Below, piece by piece: positions 1-9,500 of a DNA stretch of 64,000 bases. The stretch's first letter is position 1; the number at the start of each line of letters is the position of its first letter. The position numbers and the translations under genes are program-made. The notes beneath the pieces were generated by a model, which searched no databases, had not been told where the DNA came from, and saw only the letters and a list, made by a program, of their open reading frames with translations. Where the stretch lies: contig DASZZH010000025.1 of the NCBI GenBank assembly GCA_035543335.1, positions 120,185 to 184,184 on the forward strand, given 5' to 3'. This DNA is from Burkholderiales bacterium. Its GTDB lineage: Bacteria > Pseudomonadota > Gammaproteobacteria > Burkholderiales > JAHFRG01.

Positions 1-696
1 GATGAACACGACCTGGAAGCCGCACACGAAAAAGCCGAAGCACAAAAGCCAAAACCCTTTATGGGTGGCCGCTTCGTGCAGTGCCGCTGAAATCGACTGC
101 TGCGGTACGCCAGTGTGCTCGGGTTCGCGTTTTTCCGCCAGCGCGGAAGCGAGCGGGGCCATCAGCACTGCAGTAGCGGCAAGCACCAGCAGCGAAGCGA
201 GCCAGCCGAAATTCGATATCAGCGTTTGTCCGTAAGGCAGCATGATGAACTGGCCGAACGAGCCGGCGGCGCCGGCAATACCCAATGCCATGCTGCGCTT
301 TTCCGGCGCGAAAGTGCGGCCAATCACACCATAGACAATGGTGAAGCTTGTCCCGGAAAGACCGAGGCCGATCAATATGCCGGCGCTCGCGCTCAATTGC
401 AGGCCGCTGTGCGAGAGCGCCATCAGCATCAGGCCGGCGACGTAAAGCAGCGCTCCGCCGACCAGGACGCGTCCCGAACCATAGCGGTCGGCGATGGCGC
501 CTGAAAACGGTTGCGCCGCGCCCCAGATGAGGTTCTGCAGAGCGATGGCGAACGCAAAGGTCTCGCGGCCCCAGCCGAACTCCATGCTCATCGGCGCGAG
601 AAACAGGCCGAAGCTGTGGCGGATGCCGAGGGAAAGGGCAAGGATGACCCCGCCGCAGATTAATACCATGGCGGGAGTGCGCCAGTTGTTGCGCAT
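1..696 (-). CDS. MFS transporter, C-terminal part missing (window edge)
   Basis: The minus strand stays open from an ATG at 696 to the first base of the window, giving 232 codons of the N-terminal part of a major facilitator superfamily transporter. The protein begins MRNNWRTPAMVLICGGVILA and has a run of hydrophobic segments typical of a first six-helix bundle. The pattern GIRHSFGLFLAPMSMEFGW and the AIADRYGSGRVLVGG loop between helices 2 and 3 resemble the oxalate/formate- and monocarboxylate-like branch of the MFS. The substrate cannot be told from this part. The remaining helices lie outside the window. No clear Shine-Dalgarno sequence precedes the ATG. It runs in the same direction as the glt operon but is separated from gltL by 93 bp. 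Confidence 0.85.
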   Translation of the reverse strand, partial: MRNNWRTPAMVLICGGVILALSLGIRHSFGLFLAPMSMEFGWGRETFAFAIALQNLIWGAAQPFSGAIADRYGSGRVLVGGALLYVAGLMLMALSHSGLQLSASAGILIGLGLSGTSFTIVYGVIGRTFAPEKRSMALGIAGAAGSFGQFIMLPYGQTLISNFGWLASLLVLAATAVLMAPLASALAEKREPEHTGVPQQSISAALHEAATHKGFWLLCFGFFVCGFQVVFI

Positions 697-789
697 GGTT
701 GCGCTACTATACCTCAGCAAGGATTGTTGTCCTACTGCGTTTGCAGAGGCTGCGGCGCGCATCGCGAGATGCGTTACGGCTTTAGGTAA

Positions 790-1524
790 TCAATGATGGA
801 GAATCTTTGACAAGAACTGCTGCGCCCGCTCCGAGCGTGGCGTGCCGAAAAATTCTCCCTTCTTCGCGTCTTCGACGATCCGGCCCTGGTCCATGAAAAT
901 CACTCGGTGCGCGACCTTGCGTGCGAAGCCCATTTCGTGGGTCACGCACATCATGGTCATGCCTTCCTTGGCCAGCTCGACCATCACATCCAGCACCTCG
1001 TTAATCATCTCCGGGTCGAGCGCAGAGGTCGGCTCGTCGAACAGCATGGCGATCGGGTCCATCGCCAACGCCCTGGCGATGGCGACGCGCTGCTGCTGAC
1101 CGCCGGAAAGTTGGCCAGGGAACTTGTGGGCGTGCGCCGTGAGGCCGACACGCTCGAGCATTTTCAAGCCTCGCGCCGTCGCCTCCTCTCGGCTTCGGTC
1201 CAGCACCTTGGTCTGGGCCAAGGTCAGGTTGTCAGTGATGTTCATGTGGGGGAACAGCTCGAAGTGTTGGAACACCATGCCGACGCGGGCGCGCAGCTTG
1301 GAGAGATTCGTTTTCGGGTCTGCCACCGAGATGCCATCGACGGTCACGTCGCCCTTCTGGAACGGTTCCAGGCCGTTCACGCATTTGATTAACGTGGATT
1401 TGCCGGAGCCGGACGGCCCGCAGACGACCACCACCTCGCCTTTCTTCACTTGGGTCGTGCAGTCGGTCAGCACCTGGAACTGGCCGTACCACTTCGAAAT
1501 GTTGTTGATCCGGATCATGCTCAT
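790..1524 (-). CDS. gltL: Glutamate/aspartate ABC importer, ATP-binding subunit GltL
   Basis: This 244-residue ATPase powers uptake of acidic amino acids at the inner membrane. It has Walker A GPSGSGKST at about residues 36-44, the LSGGQ signature at about 139, Walker B ending in DEPTSALD at about 163-170, and the H-loop His at about 196 in CVTHEMG. This is a complete set for a polar-amino-acid ABC ATPase of GltL/GlnQ/HisP type. A longer open frame continues upstream to 2049, but that part is only a shadow of gltK. The start at 1524 overlaps the gltK stop as ATGA, which implies translational coupling. A second ATG lies two codons later. It is the last gene of gltI-gltJ-gltK-gltL. Confidence 0.95.
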   Translation of the reverse strand: MSMIRINNISKWYGQFQVLTDCTTQVKKGEVVVVCGPSGSGKSTLIKCVNGLEPFQKGDVTVDGISVADPKTNLSKLRARVGMVFQHFELFPHMNITDNLTLAQTKVLDRSREEATARGLKMLERVGLTAHAHKFPGQLSGGQQQRVAIARALAMDPIAMLFDEPTSALDPEMINEVLDVMVELAKEGMTMMCVTHEMGFARKVAHRVIFMDQGRIVEDAKKGEFFGTPRSERAQQFLSKILHH

Positions 1525-2201
1525 ATGGCGAACCTCTTCTGCAGGCGCTTCACCAGCCATGAAGCCGAATAGGAGATGACGAGATAAATCACGGCCGCGA
1601 ACAGGTACATCTCGACCAGACGGCCATCCCGCTGGCCGACTTTGCTGGCCACGCCGAGGAAGTCGGCGAGGCTGATGACATACACCAGCGAGGTGTCTTG
1701 AAAGAGGATGATGCTCTGCGTGAGCAGCAGCGGGATCATGTTGCGGAACGCTTGGGGCAGGATCACGTAGCGCATTGCCTGGCCGTAAGTCATGCCCAGG
1801 GCGTAGGCGGCGGATACCTGGCCGCGCGGAATGCTCTGGATACCCGCGCGGATAATCTCGCAGTAGTAGGCCGCCTCGAAGATCATGAAGGCGATCAGCG
1901 CCGAGTAGAACGGGCCGACAATAATGGCCGGGTTCCCAGTGATGGCTTTTAGCATGAAGGGCACCAGGAAGTAGAACCAGAAAATCACCAGCACCAGCGG
2001 GATAGAGCGGAACAGGTTCACATAAGCGCCGGCGAGGCTGGAGAGCCATGCCTTGCTTGAAAGACGCATCAGTGCGAGCAGCGTGCCGAATATGATGCCG
2101 CCCGTCATCGCCAGGATTAGCAGGGTGAGCGTCAAGCTCATCCCCTGCACGAGAAAGGGGATGGCGCCCGGGATCGAACTCCAGTCGAATTTGTAGATCA
2201 T
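1521..2201 (-). CDS. gltK: Glutamate/aspartate ABC importer, permease GltK
   Basis: A 226-residue inner-membrane permease of the His/Glu/Gln/Arg/opine family. It begins MIYKFDWSSIPGAIPFLVQG and has several hydrophobic helices. The cytoplasmic coupling loop (EAAYYCEIIRAGIQSIPRGQ, about residues 110-129, leading into SAAYALGMTYGQ) is the typical contact for the ATPase. It ends in the basic tail KRLQKRFAI. Both neighbours overlap it by four bases (gltJ upstream, gltL downstream), so the three genes are one translational unit. With GltJ it forms the transmembrane pore. Confidence 0.95.
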   Translation of the reverse strand: MIYKFDWSSIPGAIPFLVQGMSLTLTLLILAMTGGIIFGTLLALMRLSSKAWLSSLAGAYVNLFRSIPLVLVIFWFYFLVPFMLKAITGNPAIIVGPFYSALIAFMIFEAAYYCEIIRAGIQSIPRGQVSAAYALGMTYGQAMRYVILPQAFRNMIPLLLTQSIILFQDTSLVYVISLADFLGVASKVGQRDGRLVEMYLFAAVIYLVISYSASWLVKRLQKRFAI

Positions 2202-2941
2202 CGTTCGCCTCCGCCGATATAGCCGGGCACGCGGTTGCGGTTCTCCAGCCAGCGCATGATGATGACCGCGGTCAACGTGATGCAGATGTAGAGCATAGTC
2301 GCGGCAATGAAAGCTTCAAAGGTGTTTGCCGTGTACTCACTGATCTGGCGGCTTTGGGCGGTGAGTTCGAGCAGTCCGATGGTGAGCGCCACAGAGGAGT
2401 TCTTGAAGATGTTCATGAACTCGCTGCCGAGCGGCGGGATGATGATGCGGAAAGCCATCGGCAGCAGCACATGGCGGTAAGTCTGGGCCAGGGTCAACCC
2501 CAAGGCAGTGCCGGCAGCCTTTTGCCCCTTCGGCAGGGAGTTGATGCCGGCGCGCACCTGCTCGCACACCCGCGCCGCGGTGAACCAGCCGAGACAGAGG
2601 AAAGCGGTCAGGTACGCGTTGAGCGTCGGGTCCATCGTCTTGAGTTTCTCGCCCAGTCCCCAAGGGAGCAGCTCAGGCACGACGTAAAACCAGATGAAAA
2701 GCTGCACCAGCAGGGGAATGTTGCGGAAGACCTCGACATAAGCGGAAGCGATACCGGCAAGCCACTTGTTCGGGACGGTGCGCATCACGCCCAGCACCGA
2801 GCCCAGCGCCAGCGCCATGACCCAGCCGGACAAAGCGACCACCACGGTCCAACCCAAGCCCGAAATTAACCACTGCAGGTAGGTGGCAGAACCGTCGGGC
2901 GTCTGCTGAAGGAAAACGCCCCAATTCCAGTGATAGTTCAC
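2198..2941 (-). CDS. gltJ: Glutamate/aspartate ABC importer, permease GltJ
   Basis: A 247-residue permease, longer than GltK because of an N-terminal extension (MNYHWNWGVFLQQTPDGSAT). Such an extension is usual in GltJ, where the N-terminus precedes the first helix. The EAA-type loop reads CEQVRAGINSLPKGQKAAGT. The acidic and aromatic positions in VEVFRNIPLLVQLFIWFYV match polar amino-acid permeases. The stop overlaps the gltK start by four bases. An 88-bp gap carrying a strong hairpin separates it from gltI. Confidence 0.95.
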   Translation of the reverse strand: MNYHWNWGVFLQQTPDGSATYLQWLISGLGWTVVVALSGWVMALALGSVLGVMRTVPNKWLAGIASAYVEVFRNIPLLVQLFIWFYVVPELLPWGLGEKLKTMDPTLNAYLTAFLCLGWFTAARVCEQVRAGINSLPKGQKAAGTALGLTLAQTYRHVLLPMAFRIIIPPLGSEFMNIFKNSSVALTIGLLELTAQSRQISEYTANTFEAFIAATMLYICITLTAVIIMRWLENRNRVPGYIGGGER

Positions 2942-2980
2942 TCTTGTCCTCTATAGACCGCTTGCCCGCACGACGACATG

Positions 2981-3008
2981 AAAGGGGAACCGCAGCGGGT
3001 TCCCCTTT
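2981..3008 (-). promoter_or_regulatory. Intercistronic hairpin between gltI and gltJ
   Basis: An 11-bp perfect inverted repeat (AAAGGGGAACC at 2981-2991 and its complement at 2998-3008) has a 6-nt loop. It lies in the 88-bp gap between the binding-protein gene and the permease genes. No T-run follows it in the direction of transcription, so it is more like an mRNA-stabilising or attenuating stem than a full terminator. In periplasmic-binding-protein operons such stems commonly let the binding protein be made in excess of the membrane subunits. That role is inferred here. Confidence 0.7.
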
Positions 3009-3029
3009 GCATCCGAACCGATAGGCGCT

Positions 3030-3929
3030 CTAATCGTAGGCTTTGTCGCTCGGGTTCTTGAACACGGCCTTGAGCTTGTCGCTTATGGGGAAGTTCAGGT
3101 TCAACCCCTTCGGCGGGATGGGGCTCAGGAACCACTTGGCGTAAATTTTCTCGATCTCGCCACTCTTCATGATGCCGGACAGAGTGTCGTCCACCAGCTT
3201 CTTGAATTGGGGATCGTCTTTGCGCAGCATGCAGCCGTAGGCCTCAAACGACTGGGGTTGGCCGACGATTACCCATTCACCGGGGTCCTTCGCCTTGGCC
3301 ATCTCGCCCGCGAGCAAGGCATCGTCCATCATGAACGCGGCAGCGCGGCCCGACTCCACCATGAGGAACGACTCTCCGTGGTCCTTCGCGCTGATGATGT
3401 TCATGCCCAGCTTCTTCTCTTCGTTCATCTTGCGGATGAGGCGCTCGGAGGTGGTGCCGGCGGTGGTCACCGCGGTCTTGCCGGCGAGGCCGGGAAAATC
3501 CTTAATGCCGGAGTTCTTCCTGGTAAGCAGCCGTGTTCCGATCAAGAAAATGGTGTTGGAGAAGGCGACCTGTTTCTGGCGCTCCAGGTTGTTGGTGGTG
3601 GATCCGCATTCGAGATCGATGGTGCCGTTCTGGATCAGCGGAATCCGGGTCTGGGAGGTTACCGGATTGAGCTGAACCTGGAGCTTCGGCATGTTGAGCC
3701 GCTTTTTCACCGCATCGACGATTTTGTAGGCGATTTCCATGGAGTATCCCACCACCTGCTGTTTGTCGTCGTAGTAAGCGAACGGGATCGAAGATTCGCG
3801 GTGGCCGAGAAGAATAGTGCTGGAATCCTTAATTTTCTTGAGGGTGCCGGAGAGTTCCTCGGCGACGGCAGGAGCAGTGAATACCGAGCACGCGACGCAT
3901 GCCAGAAGCAAACGGGAAAAGTGGTTCAT
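3030..3929 (-). CDS. gltI: Glutamate/aspartate periplasmic binding protein GltI
   Basis: A 299-residue solute-binding protein of family 3. Residues 1-23 form a Sec signal peptide (basic start, hydrophobic core LLLACVACSVFTA, then APAVAEE). The mature part shows GHRESSIPFAYYDD, the ligand-contact segment LECGSTTNNLERQK, and KTAVTTAGTTSERLI, all typical of GltI/AatJ-type glutamate-aspartate binders. A strong ribosome site GGAGGAG lies just upstream (3936-3942). It is the first gene of gltIJKL and delivers substrate from the periplasm to GltJK. Confidence 0.95.
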   Translation of the reverse strand: MNHFSRLLLACVACSVFTAPAVAEELSGTLKKIKDSSTILLGHRESSIPFAYYDDKQQVVGYSMEIAYKIVDAVKKRLNMPKLQVQLNPVTSQTRIPLIQNGTIDLECGSTTNNLERQKQVAFSNTIFLIGTRLLTRKNSGIKDFPGLAGKTAVTTAGTTSERLIRKMNEEKKLGMNIISAKDHGESFLMVESGRAAAFMMDDALLAGEMAKAKDPGEWVIVGQPQSFEAYGCMLRKDDPQFKKLVDDTLSGIMKSGEIEKIYAKWFLSPIPPKGLNLNFPISDKLKAVFKNPSDKAYD

Positions 3930-4373
3930 GAGTTTCTCCTCCGGGATATTTTAGGTGATTGTTGTAGGTAACAAGGCGGCATGAGTGAAGGCTGGCCACG
4001 TTTTTAATCTAGCTGATGAACATTTTATTGTCCAGCAGTATACATTGTTGATTTGGCTATTTTTATTGTTCTGGAACCTGGCTTGAATGCCGATTCCTTT
4101 GAGCCCTATGCTTTTTTGGAATTTGTTTTTAAAAGGGCCAGATGTCCGATGTCGCGGTGAGATATAAAAGAGAACAAACCGTAACCGGTCAAAGATGCAC
4201 GGCCAATTTTTGGGGGACTTTTATTCCTGCCCCATCATGAGGCCCACCTCGCTGGCGGATAGTCCGCAGCGAAATCAATCCGAGCGTCATCGCGCCCTCG
4301 CTGTTTTTGCGCAGGATTTCTCTCGTTCGCGGCTCGGCAGTTTTCCCGTCGGCGTCATCAACTTTCGGGATTT
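3930..4373. other. AT-richer intergenic region upstream of gltI
   Basis: About 440 bp separate gltI from the hydrolase gene. The gltI-proximal 250 bp are clearly AT-richer than the surroundings and probably carry the gltI promoter and operators, but no convincing -35/-10 or sigma-54 pair could be picked out. The distal half holds only a weak 62-codon open frame (4189-4377). Confidence 0.5.
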
Positions 4374-4377
4374 TCAT
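4189..4377 (-). CDS. Doubtful small hypothetical ORF
   Basis: This 62-codon frame starts MKIPKVDDADGKTAEPRTRE and overlaps the stop of the upstream hydrolase as ATGA, an arrangement typical of real coupled genes. I do not recognise the protein. It has no membrane segment, signal peptide or motif, and it is Arg/Lys rich. It could be a real small gene, the remnant of a longer one, or chance. Confidence 0.2.
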   Translation of the reverse strand: MKIPKVDDADGKTAEPRTREILRKNSEGAMTLGLISLRTIRQRGGPHDGAGIKVPQKLAVHL

Positions 4378-5246
4378 GGCGCGGTCTTTAGAAAATCTTC
4401 AATGGCTTTCGCAACCCGGGCGGGCTGGTCGTGATGCAGCATGTGGCCCGCGTCCGCAATCGTGGATTCGCTGAAGTGCTTGAATGCTTGTTTACGCTCG
4501 GCGAATTGTTCCAGGCTGTCCTTCAGCCAGTCGCGTATCCAGGAATCAGAACCATAAACCCACAGCACGGGCGCCGTCACGGCTTGCCAGCAGGCCAGCG
4601 CTTCCTCAAGCCGGTAGCGCACCGCATTGATGATTTTATGCTTAGGGTCGCTCACCAATACAATTTTTCCGGCGTCGTCCTGTTTTGCCCAGTGGCGGGC
4701 GAGAAAAGCCGTTTTGTCAATGGTCAGCCGCGGATTATTTTTTTGCAAACGCTCGGCCACTTCGTCGAAGGAAGCGTAGGGTTTGAACTGCGGCGGGTTG
4801 GTGACTTCATCCAGCCATTTGGCGAATTGCGTCGGTGTTTCCGCCGGGTCGGTGCGCGGGACGCCGAAGCCTTCGAGCGAGATGATGCATTTTGCGCGCT
4901 GCGGCCTGACTCCGCCGTAGAGGCACGCCACGCTTCCGCCGAGGCTGTGCCCAACCAGATTCGCCGGCTGGTTCGGGCTGTAGATATTTAATAGCGCGTC
5001 GAGGTCGGCGAGATAATCCGGAAACCAGTAAACGCCCTGGTTCCACTGCGTGAGGCCGAAGCCGCGCCAGTCGGGGGCAATCACGTGCCAGTCGCGCTTG
5101 AGTTCATCCACCAAAAACTGGAACGAGGCCGAAACGTCCATCCAGCCGTGCAGCAGAAAGAGCTTGGGGTGGCGCGGCTCGCCCCAGTTGCGCACGTGGT
5201 AGCGCAAGCCGTTGATGCTGTGGAAAACCGAATCGCCGGGTTTCAT
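4374..5246 (-). CDS. Alpha/beta hydrolase
   Basis: A 290-residue alpha/beta-fold hydrolase. Visible landmarks are the oxyanion-hole segment LFLLHGWMD, the nucleophile elbow GHSLGG, an acid candidate Asp in YGSDSW, and the catalytic His in DAGHMLHHDQP, so the triad Ser-Asp-His is complete. The substrate is unknown. The family includes esterases, lipases and dehalogenase-like enzymes. The frame is open further upstream, but the extra 79 codons look non-native and run back over the start of the divergent TraB-like gene, so MKPGDSVFHSINGLRYHVRN is taken as the start. There is no signal peptide, so it is probably cytoplasmic. Confidence 0.85.
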   Translation of the reverse strand: MKPGDSVFHSINGLRYHVRNWGEPRHPKLFLLHGWMDVSASFQFLVDELKRDWHVIAPDWRGFGLTQWNQGVYWFPDYLADLDALLNIYSPNQPANLVGHSLGGSVACLYGGVRPQRAKCIISLEGFGVPRTDPAETPTQFAKWLDEVTNPPQFKPYASFDEVAERLQKNNPRLTIDKTAFLARHWAKQDDAGKIVLVSDPKHKIINAVRYRLEEALACWQAVTAPVLWVYGSDSWIRDWLKDSLEQFAERKQAFKHFSESTIADAGHMLHHDQPARVAKAIEDFLKTAP

Positions 5247-5331
5247 ATTTACCGCGTTTCGTGCGATGATGCGGTGAGCAGTCTTTGAAAAGGCTGCACT
5301 GTAACTCACCCCCCTTGTTTTAAGCAACAAC

Positions 5332-6213
5332 ATGAGCAAGCTCACTGGTTTGGTCTTGGCCTCATTTCTTGCGCTGGCTTCGTGCTTTGCCGCCGGGGAT
5401 GACCTGCCTATGCCGTTTTCCAAGGGCTTGCTGTGGAAAGTGGAGAAGGCCGATGCCCGTCCCAGCCACATCTTCGGCACCATTCATCTCGATGATGCGC
5501 GCGTCACCAATCTGCCTGCGCCGGTGAGGCAGGCTTTTGCGCACAGCACCAGCTTCACCATGGAAATGATTATTGACGAGGCGAGCACACAAAAATTTCT
5601 TACGGCCATGCTGCTCGCAGACAGCAGCTTGCAATCACTGCTGGGCGAGTCTTTGTTTGCAGAAACCGCCGGCTTGATGGCCGAATACGGCATGCCGCAG
5701 GAAATCACCGCGCGCTTCAAGCCCTGGGCGGTCATGCTCACGCTGGTCTTGCCCAAGGAGCGGCAGGGCGTCATCGTGGACAATGTACTGTACCAACAAG
5801 CGCTGTCGCAGAAGAAGAGTGTGCACCAGCTGGAAAACGTGGAAGAGCAGATTTCAGTGTTCGACGGCCTGCCGACGGACGTGCAGGTGGGCTTGCTAAA
5901 ACAAACCGTGACCCACCACGACCTGATTCCCGGCATGGTGGAAAAATCCATCCAGGCTTATCTCAAGCGTGATTTGGGCGCGATGTGGGATATCAACAAC
6001 AGCATCATGGAAACGGACACCGACAAGCGCTTCAACGAAACCTTTCTGCAGCGAGTGCTTTACGACCGGAATGCGCGCATGGTGGAGCGCCTGCAGCCGC
6101 GCTTGCAGGAAGGCGACGCTTTTGTCGCCATGGGCGCGCTGCATTTGTACGGAAGTAAAGGTGTGCTGAGCCTGCTTAAGGCCCGCGGCTACCAGATTAC
6201 ACGAATGTATTGA
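5332..6213 (+). CDS. TraB/GumN-family protein, probable lipoprotein
   Basis: A 293-residue protein with an N-terminal export signal ending LALASCFAAG, where LASC fits a lipobox (probable lipoprotein). It then shows the TraB/GumN pattern: HIFGTIHLDD near the N-terminus and a second Gly-x-x-His near the C-terminus (FVAMGALHLYGSKGV). The family is thought to be a metal-dependent, Tiki-like peptidase group. The biological substrate is not known. It is divergent from the hydrolase gene with an 85-bp gap, which must hold both promoters. Confidence 0.8.
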   Translation: MSKLTGLVLASFLALASCFAAGDDLPMPFSKGLLWKVEKADARPSHIFGTIHLDDARVTNLPAPVRQAFAHSTSFTMEMIIDEASTQKFLTAMLLADSSLQSLLGESLFAETAGLMAEYGMPQEITARFKPWAVMLTLVLPKERQGVIVDNVLYQQALSQKKSVHQLENVEEQISVFDGLPTDVQVGLLKQTVTHHDLIPGMVEKSIQAYLKRDLGAMWDINNSIMETDTDKRFNETFLQRVLYDRNARMVERLQPRLQEGDAFVAMGALHLYGSKGVLSLLKARGYQITRMY

Positions 6214-6214
6214 T

Positions 6215-6454
6215 TTATTTATTCTTGCACACGCTGTAGCCATCCTGCCAGCCGGTCATGTACTCGGCGTCCGACTTGTAACGCGCCTGGTCTTTTTTGT
6301 TGAGCAGCGACTGTGCGCTGGTGCAGCCGTCGCGGTAGCCGTCCTGAAAACTCTTGGGAAAACCTGACAGATTGACGTTCGGCGTCTGTGAAGGTTTAGG
6401 CGGCTCCTGTGCGCACGCCGCGAGCAGCAACAGCAACGCGTAAGATTTTTTCAT
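6215..6454 (-). CDS. Small lipoprotein of unknown function
   Basis: A 79-residue protein beginning MKKSYALLLLLAACAQEPPK, with a textbook lipobox (LAAC), so it is probably anchored in a membrane through Cys15. The mature part is short and has two Cys, with GFPKSFQDGYRDGCTSAQS and MTGWQDGYSVCKNK. The repeated GY-x-DG / W-x-DGY patterns suggest two small related helices and perhaps a disulfide. Upstream in-frame codons to 6565 overlap the divergent dnaE leader and are not used. It ends one base after the TraB-like gene and converges with it. Confidence 0.7.
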   Translation of the reverse strand: MKKSYALLLLLAACAQEPPKPSQTPNVNLSGFPKSFQDGYRDGCTSAQSLLNKKDQARYKSDAEYMTGWQDGYSVCKNK

Positions 6455-6529
6455 CGCGGGCAATTCAACCCACCGTTTCGCGACACTCTGTTGGTGGTAA
6501 AATTTGCAATCGAGCCGCATTATATCACC

Positions 6530-9500
6530 ATGCCTCAGCCCGCTTTCGTCCACCTGCGTCTGCACAGCGAGTATTCCATCGTCGACGGCATCGTGCGCCT
6601 CGACGCCGCAGTGAACAAGGCGGCCGGCGACCGCATGCCGGCGTTGGCGCTTACTGACCTCAACAACCTGTTCGGCATGGTGAAGTTCTATCAGGCGGCG
6701 CGCAAAGCCGGCTTGAAGCCCATCATCGGCTGCGATATGTGGATAAGCAACGAAGCTGATCGCGACAAGCCGTTCCGCCTGCTGCTGCTCGCCCAGTCGT
6801 ATCCAGGTTATCTCCTGCTCTGCCGCTTGATTTCACGCGCTTACCGCAGCAACCAGCACCGTGGACGTCCTGAAATCCGCAAAATCTGGTTCGCCGAAGC
6901 GCCCACCGAGGGCCTGATTGCGCTTTCCGGCGCGCTGCAAGGCGACATCGGCATCGCGCTCCTGCAGGATAACCGCAAACAGGCGGAAAAACTTGCGAAA
7001 GAGTGGGAGGCGCTTTTCCCGCAACGTTTTTATATCGAGCTGCAGCGCTCGGGCGCGCCGCATGGCGAGCACTATGTGCAGCGCGCGCTGGAGCTTGCCT
7101 CCAACCTCAAGCTGCCGGTGGTGGCGACGCATCCGGTGCAGTTTCTCGAAGCCGATGATTTCAAGGCGCACGAAGCGCGGGTATGCATCGCCGAAGGCTA
7201 CGTGCTCGGCGACCAGCGCCGCCCGCGGCAGTTTACCGAGCAGCAATATTTCAAGACTCAGGCGGAGATGGCGGAGCTCCTCGCCGATATTCCCGAAGCG
7301 CTTGCCAACAGCGTGGAAATCGCCAAGCGCTGCAATCTCAAAATCGAACTGGGCAAAAGCCGTCTGCCGCTTTTCCCCACGCCAAACAATGTGAGCCTCG
7401 ACGAATACTTGAGCCAGCGCGCGCAACAAGGGCTCAAACAGCGCCTGGAAGCGCTTTATCCGGACGCCAAAGAGCGCGAGAAGCAGTTATCCAAATATCA
7501 GGAACGACTGGAGTTCGAGACCCGCACCATCGTGCAAATGGGTTATTCTGGTTATTTCCTGATTGTCGCGGACTTCATCAACTGGGCGAAGCAAAACGGC
7601 GTACCGGTGGGTCCCGGGCGCGGCTCCGGCGCGGGTTCGCTGGTCGCCTACGCGCTCGGCATCACCGATCTCGACCCCTTGCGCTACGACCTGCTGTTCG
7701 AGCGCTTTCTTAACCCCGAGCGTGTCTCCATGCCCGACTTCGACGTGGACTTCTGCCAGGACGGGCGCGAGAAAGTGATTGATTACGTCAAACACAAATA
7801 CGGCGAGGACAGCGTGTCGCAAATCGCCACATTCGGCACCATGGCGGCGAAAGCGGCGGTGCGTGACGTCGGTCGCGTGCTCGATTTGCCCTACAACTTC
7901 TGCGACCAGCTGGCGAAACTCATTCCGATCCAGCCGGGCAAGACCATAACGCTGCAAATGGCGCGTGAGATGGAGCCGCAGCTCAAGGAGCGCGAGCAAA
8001 AAGAAGAGGAAGTGCACGAGCTGCTGGCGCTCGCAGAACGAGTGGAAGGCTTAACGCGCAATGTTGGCATGCACGCGGGCGGGGTTTTGATCGCACCGGG
8101 CAAGCTCACCGATTACTGCCCGCTATATGTGGCGCAAGGCGCGGAAGCGGTGATGAGCCAGTTCGACAAAGACGATGTCGAGCAGGTGGGCCTGATTAAA
8201 TTCGATTTTCTGGGCTTGACCACGCTCACTATTCTCGACTGGGCCGTTAAATTCGTGAGGAGTCAGGAGTTAGGAGTTAGGAGTGATAACAAAGACGCCT
8301 CACCCCTCACTCCTCACCCTTCACCGTTTTCTTTGGAAAACATCCCGCTGAACGACAAACCGACCTACGAAATATTCGCCAGCGGCAACACCACCGCGAT
8401 TTTCCAGTGTGAATCGCGCGGCATGCGCGAGATGATGATTAAGGCGCGGCCGGACCGCTTCGAGGACATCATCGCGCTGATTGCGCTCTACCGTCCGGGG
8501 CCGATGGAACTCATCCCGGAGTTTATACGCCGCAAGCAAGGCGCGCGCGTGGATTACATCGACCGGCGGCTCGAGCCGGTTTTGAGTCCCACCTACGGCA
8601 TCATGGTGTATCAGGAACAGGTGATGCAGATCGCGCAGGTGATCGGCGGCTACAATCTGGGCGCCGCCGACTTGCTGCGCCGTGCGATGGGCAAGAAAGA
8701 CGCGAAGGAAATGGCGCGGCATCGCGCCATTTTCGTCATGGGCGCGGGAAAAAACGGCGTGCCGGAACGGAGAGCCAACGACCTTTTCGACCTGATGGAG
8801 AAATTCGCGGGCTACGGCTTCAACAAATCACACGCCGCGGCCTATGCGGTGCTCGCCTACCAGACCGCGTATCTCAAGGCGCATTTCCCGGCGGCGTTCA
8901 TGGCCGCCACGCTTTCGGCCGACATGGATGACACAGATAAGGTGCAGCTTCTCTACAAAGACTGCCTCGACAACCGTCTCGAAATTTTGCCGCCCGACAT
9001 CAACCGGAGCGGATACCGTTTCGCGCCGGTGGGCGAAAGACAGATACGCTACGGGCTGGGCGCAGTGAAAGGCACGGGTGAAACGGCGATTGCGGCGATG
9101 GTGAAAGCGCGCGAGACCGGCGGGTTGTTTCGCGATCTCTTCGATTTCTGTCTGCGCGTGGACAAGCGCATCGTCAACCGCCGTTCCATCGATTCGCTGA
9201 TTCGCGCCGGCGCTTTTGATTCGTTAAACCCGCATCGTGCGAGCCTGCTCGCTTCGATCGGCATCGCCATGGAAAACTCCGAGCAGGCGCAACGCTCGGT
9301 TAACCAGGTGAGCCTGTTCAACGAGCTCGAGGGCACGGCCATGCAGAAACCCGCGCTGGTGGAGGTGCCGGATTGGCCGGAAACGGTGCGATTGCAAAAT
9401 GAAAAAATGGCGCTGGGTTTTTATCTGAGCGGCCACCCGTTCACCGCCTATCAGAAGAGCGTGCAAGGCCTCGTGAAAACGCGCTTAAGCGAACTTACGC

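Noticed and set aside
1525..2049. Upstream extension of the gltL frame by 175 codons
   Set aside because: It overlaps gltK entirely in another frame, and the extension is Arg/Pro/His-rich shadow sequence; the ATGA overlap start is clear.
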